This document shows, in pieces, positions 62,027-64,000 of a stretch of 64,000 nucleotides of DNA (the stretch's first letter is position 1; each line of letters opens with the position of its first letter). The notes below the pieces were generated by a model. It was not told the origin of the DNA. It saw nothing but the letters and a program-made list of their open reading frames with translations, and did not search any database. The stretch is from positions 68,874,001-68,938,000 of the forward strand of contig CP142459.1 in the NCBI GenBank assembly GCA_038049695.1. Reading direction: 5' to 3'. The position numbers and the translations under genes were made by a program. Source of the DNA: Cinnamomum chago. Taxonomy: Eukaryota; Streptophyta; Magnoliopsida; Laurales; Lauraceae.

Positions 62027-64000
62027 GAACTTAAAAATAATTTCATTTAAAGGTCCCCTGGCTCCCATGGTGTAAGTTTAGCCTCAATTTTTCTTTAAAA
62101 CAGAAAGCTAGAGAGGAAAGATGAAAAACGTGTGGGGTTATGTATATATCTTGAGCTCTGAGCCTATAAATAAAACTTTGAACTTTTCTTTGGATGACAA
62201 GTTTTGTTTTGTCTTTTCTTTTGGTATTCCCTTGGATGACATTGAAAAGCATCGAGGGAGCCAAAACTGTTCAAAAAAATGACAATTTTAGATGATTTCA
62301 CTGATGGACCCTAGCTACCAACACATCACACTTCCGATGTATAATTGTATGTTTCACCTTATTTTACTGTAAATTGTAGGTTTCACCTTTGTTAGGTGCG
62401 TTTTTTATTTTGGTCCATGACATCGTTAATACTTGTCTAATTGATTGCCTTATCTGAGACATTACCTTGATCTCGATTCCCACCTAACATTTTGATGACT
62501 TTCAAGTCGTTTGTTTCTCACTTTCGGTAGCTACTTTATACTTTAATCCCATAGTAAATGGATATTTTCCAAAAGGATCTCATGAAGTCGACATTTTGAA
62601 AAGAAATTAGGGAGAACATTAATGAAGTCGTCATTTCACAAGCTCACAATTCTGTCTCTTTGGCTATTGACCTAAGTATGCTATATTTTAATGTCAGCAC
62701 AATTACACTTGAGTGTGGTGTTGGCAGCTAAATATCACACACAAGCACATGGATCGAGTCTTGAATCTTTAGATCTATAGTATTACTTTTGGCTAATAGG
62801 TTAACATAGGAAAAAAATTTTAAAAATAAAATAATAAACAATATCACAATCAGAAAATAAAAATATCACATTAGATATATTGTTTTAACCATATTTATTT
62901 GTTTATGCAATTATTTTAAAATAATTTTAGTTTTTGCAATAATTTTTCATTAATATCTCGAGGGCATATTTGTATACACACATTTTCCGCGGAAAGAGAG
63001 AAATTGCCATGTCAGCAAATTGCATAGAAATGGAAACTTCGGAAAAAGATTTCAGTAGAACTTAAAAATTTATGTTTGGTGTAGAAGATATTTCCTCGTT
63101 GAATTGGTGCTAATGTTGAGTGATGCGGCTGTAGATTTCTTATAGAAAATCAAAATTTTAAATTTGGTGAAACAATTTTTTGAAAGAAATAACATAACAT
63201 GTATATTATTTATTCAACATCAAATAATAATTTATTTTAAAAAATAAAAAATAAAAAAGTTGTAAGATTTTGGGTTGAAATTGACAAAAATGAGGAAAAG
63301 AGGGAGAAACTTTTTAAGAAAATCTATTTCCCATAGCCTCATAGGATACCCATTTCCACTATTATTAAGGAAAATGCTGACCAGGCAGAAAAACGGTTTC
63401 CGTAAAATTATTTCGCTCCAAATGCATGAAAAATAAATTTTTCACAGAAAACCATCCACTTTTCCGCAGAAAAATATTGCACAAACATATTGGAGAGAAA
63501 TCAGTTTTCCAAAAACGACATCTGTGGACAATGTGTTTTTTTTTTTTTTTTTAATCCAAATTCTTTTGATTTTTGGCACCTCAATTACCTCAGCTCACCA
63601 GAAGAGCATCTTGGATGGCACAATTGTCACTTCAATGTTACATGTGTTTTCCTCTCTGTTTTGGACCCTTCCGACCTTCTCAATTCTAGACGGTAGAGTT
63701 GGAAATCATTACTGGAAGTCAGGAATCGTGATTGACTTGTCTGTTAAGTGATACCTTACGTGCTTGTGAAGGACTTTGAATTGTAAATGAAGTACATGCC
63801 AATTAATTTCAAAGGTGAAGTGAAGATCACAGAAATGTCTGCCAATCTCGACCGTTCAATGAGGTTGGTGCACCTGTTATTATTTATATCAAGTTCTGGC
63901 CCACTGTACTATTCACTAGTTTATACCTATAATTATCCATTTGATGATGATGAGGATTTTGCCACTAATGAGAAAACTAGGGACTCACAAATCCCAAAAT
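62027..64000. other. Intergenic, no gene recognised
   Basis: AT-rich sequence with short homopolymers (T-run at about 63536-63552). No coding, RNA or transposon signal that I can support. Confidence 0.45.

Overview
This is nuclear DNA of a flowering plant. The evidence is a 12-exon spliced gene with GT-AG introns of up to 3.7 kb, a peroxisomal plant acyl-CoA ligase, plant-type Mutator, LINE, SINE and LTR elements, and long AT-rich intergenic stretches. The abundance of GTGGGGCCCAC-type repeats might suit a woody dicot or magnoliid, but that is a guess. No bacterial, organellar or viral gene was seen.

Layout: (1) 1-1244 holds the 3' part of a peroxisomal acyl-activating enzyme gene (AAE1/benzoate-CoA ligase type) with a frameshift near position 325; it ends in a PTS1 tripeptide. 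(2) 1245-3998 is intergenic, with a G-quadruplex repeat and a MITE-like inverted repeat. (3) 3999-23894 is a giant inverted-repeat structure. Its arms (3999-4567 plus 13172-14820, against 21375-23894) are arrays of AT-rich tandem repeats, each centred on a GTGGGNCCCAC core that equals the published class I TCP transcription-factor site. An 8.6-kb Mutator-like element (about 4566-13168, long terminal inverted repeats) sits in the left arm. It holds a decayed mudrA-type transposase gene on + and, converging on it, a decayed plant-mobile-domain/Ulp1-protease gene on -, plus 75-bp and 53-bp tandem repeats and a Copia fragment. (4) 15286-19093 and 24597-30972 are two direct copies of a 3.8-kb non-coding module; the second copy is split by a 2564-bp solo LTR with a perfect 5-bp target duplication.

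(5) 31389-43005 is the one intact protein gene: a 732-aa SNF2-family chromatin remodeller, orthologue-like to Arabidopsis CHR19 (SMARCAD1/Fun30 group). All splice sites and helicase motifs are in place. Intron 2 carries a 2191-bp solo LTR with 5-bp target duplications; introns 5 and 8 carry SINE heads of one family in opposite orientations. (6) About 44500-48356 is a 5'-truncated, multiply broken L1-type LINE with endonuclease, reverse transcriptase and RNase H remnants and a poly(A) tail. (7) 48357-64000 has no gene that I can support. It holds an antisense LINE 3' end, tRNA-derived SINEs (two with clear target duplications) and large microsatellites.

The genes do not form a pathway. The window is a gene-poor stretch in which one housekeeping chromatin gene and one broken metabolic gene flank a nested transposon cluster. 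The most unusual parts are the giant TCP-site-rich inverted repeat and the Mutator element with a convergent PMD/Ulp1 gene.
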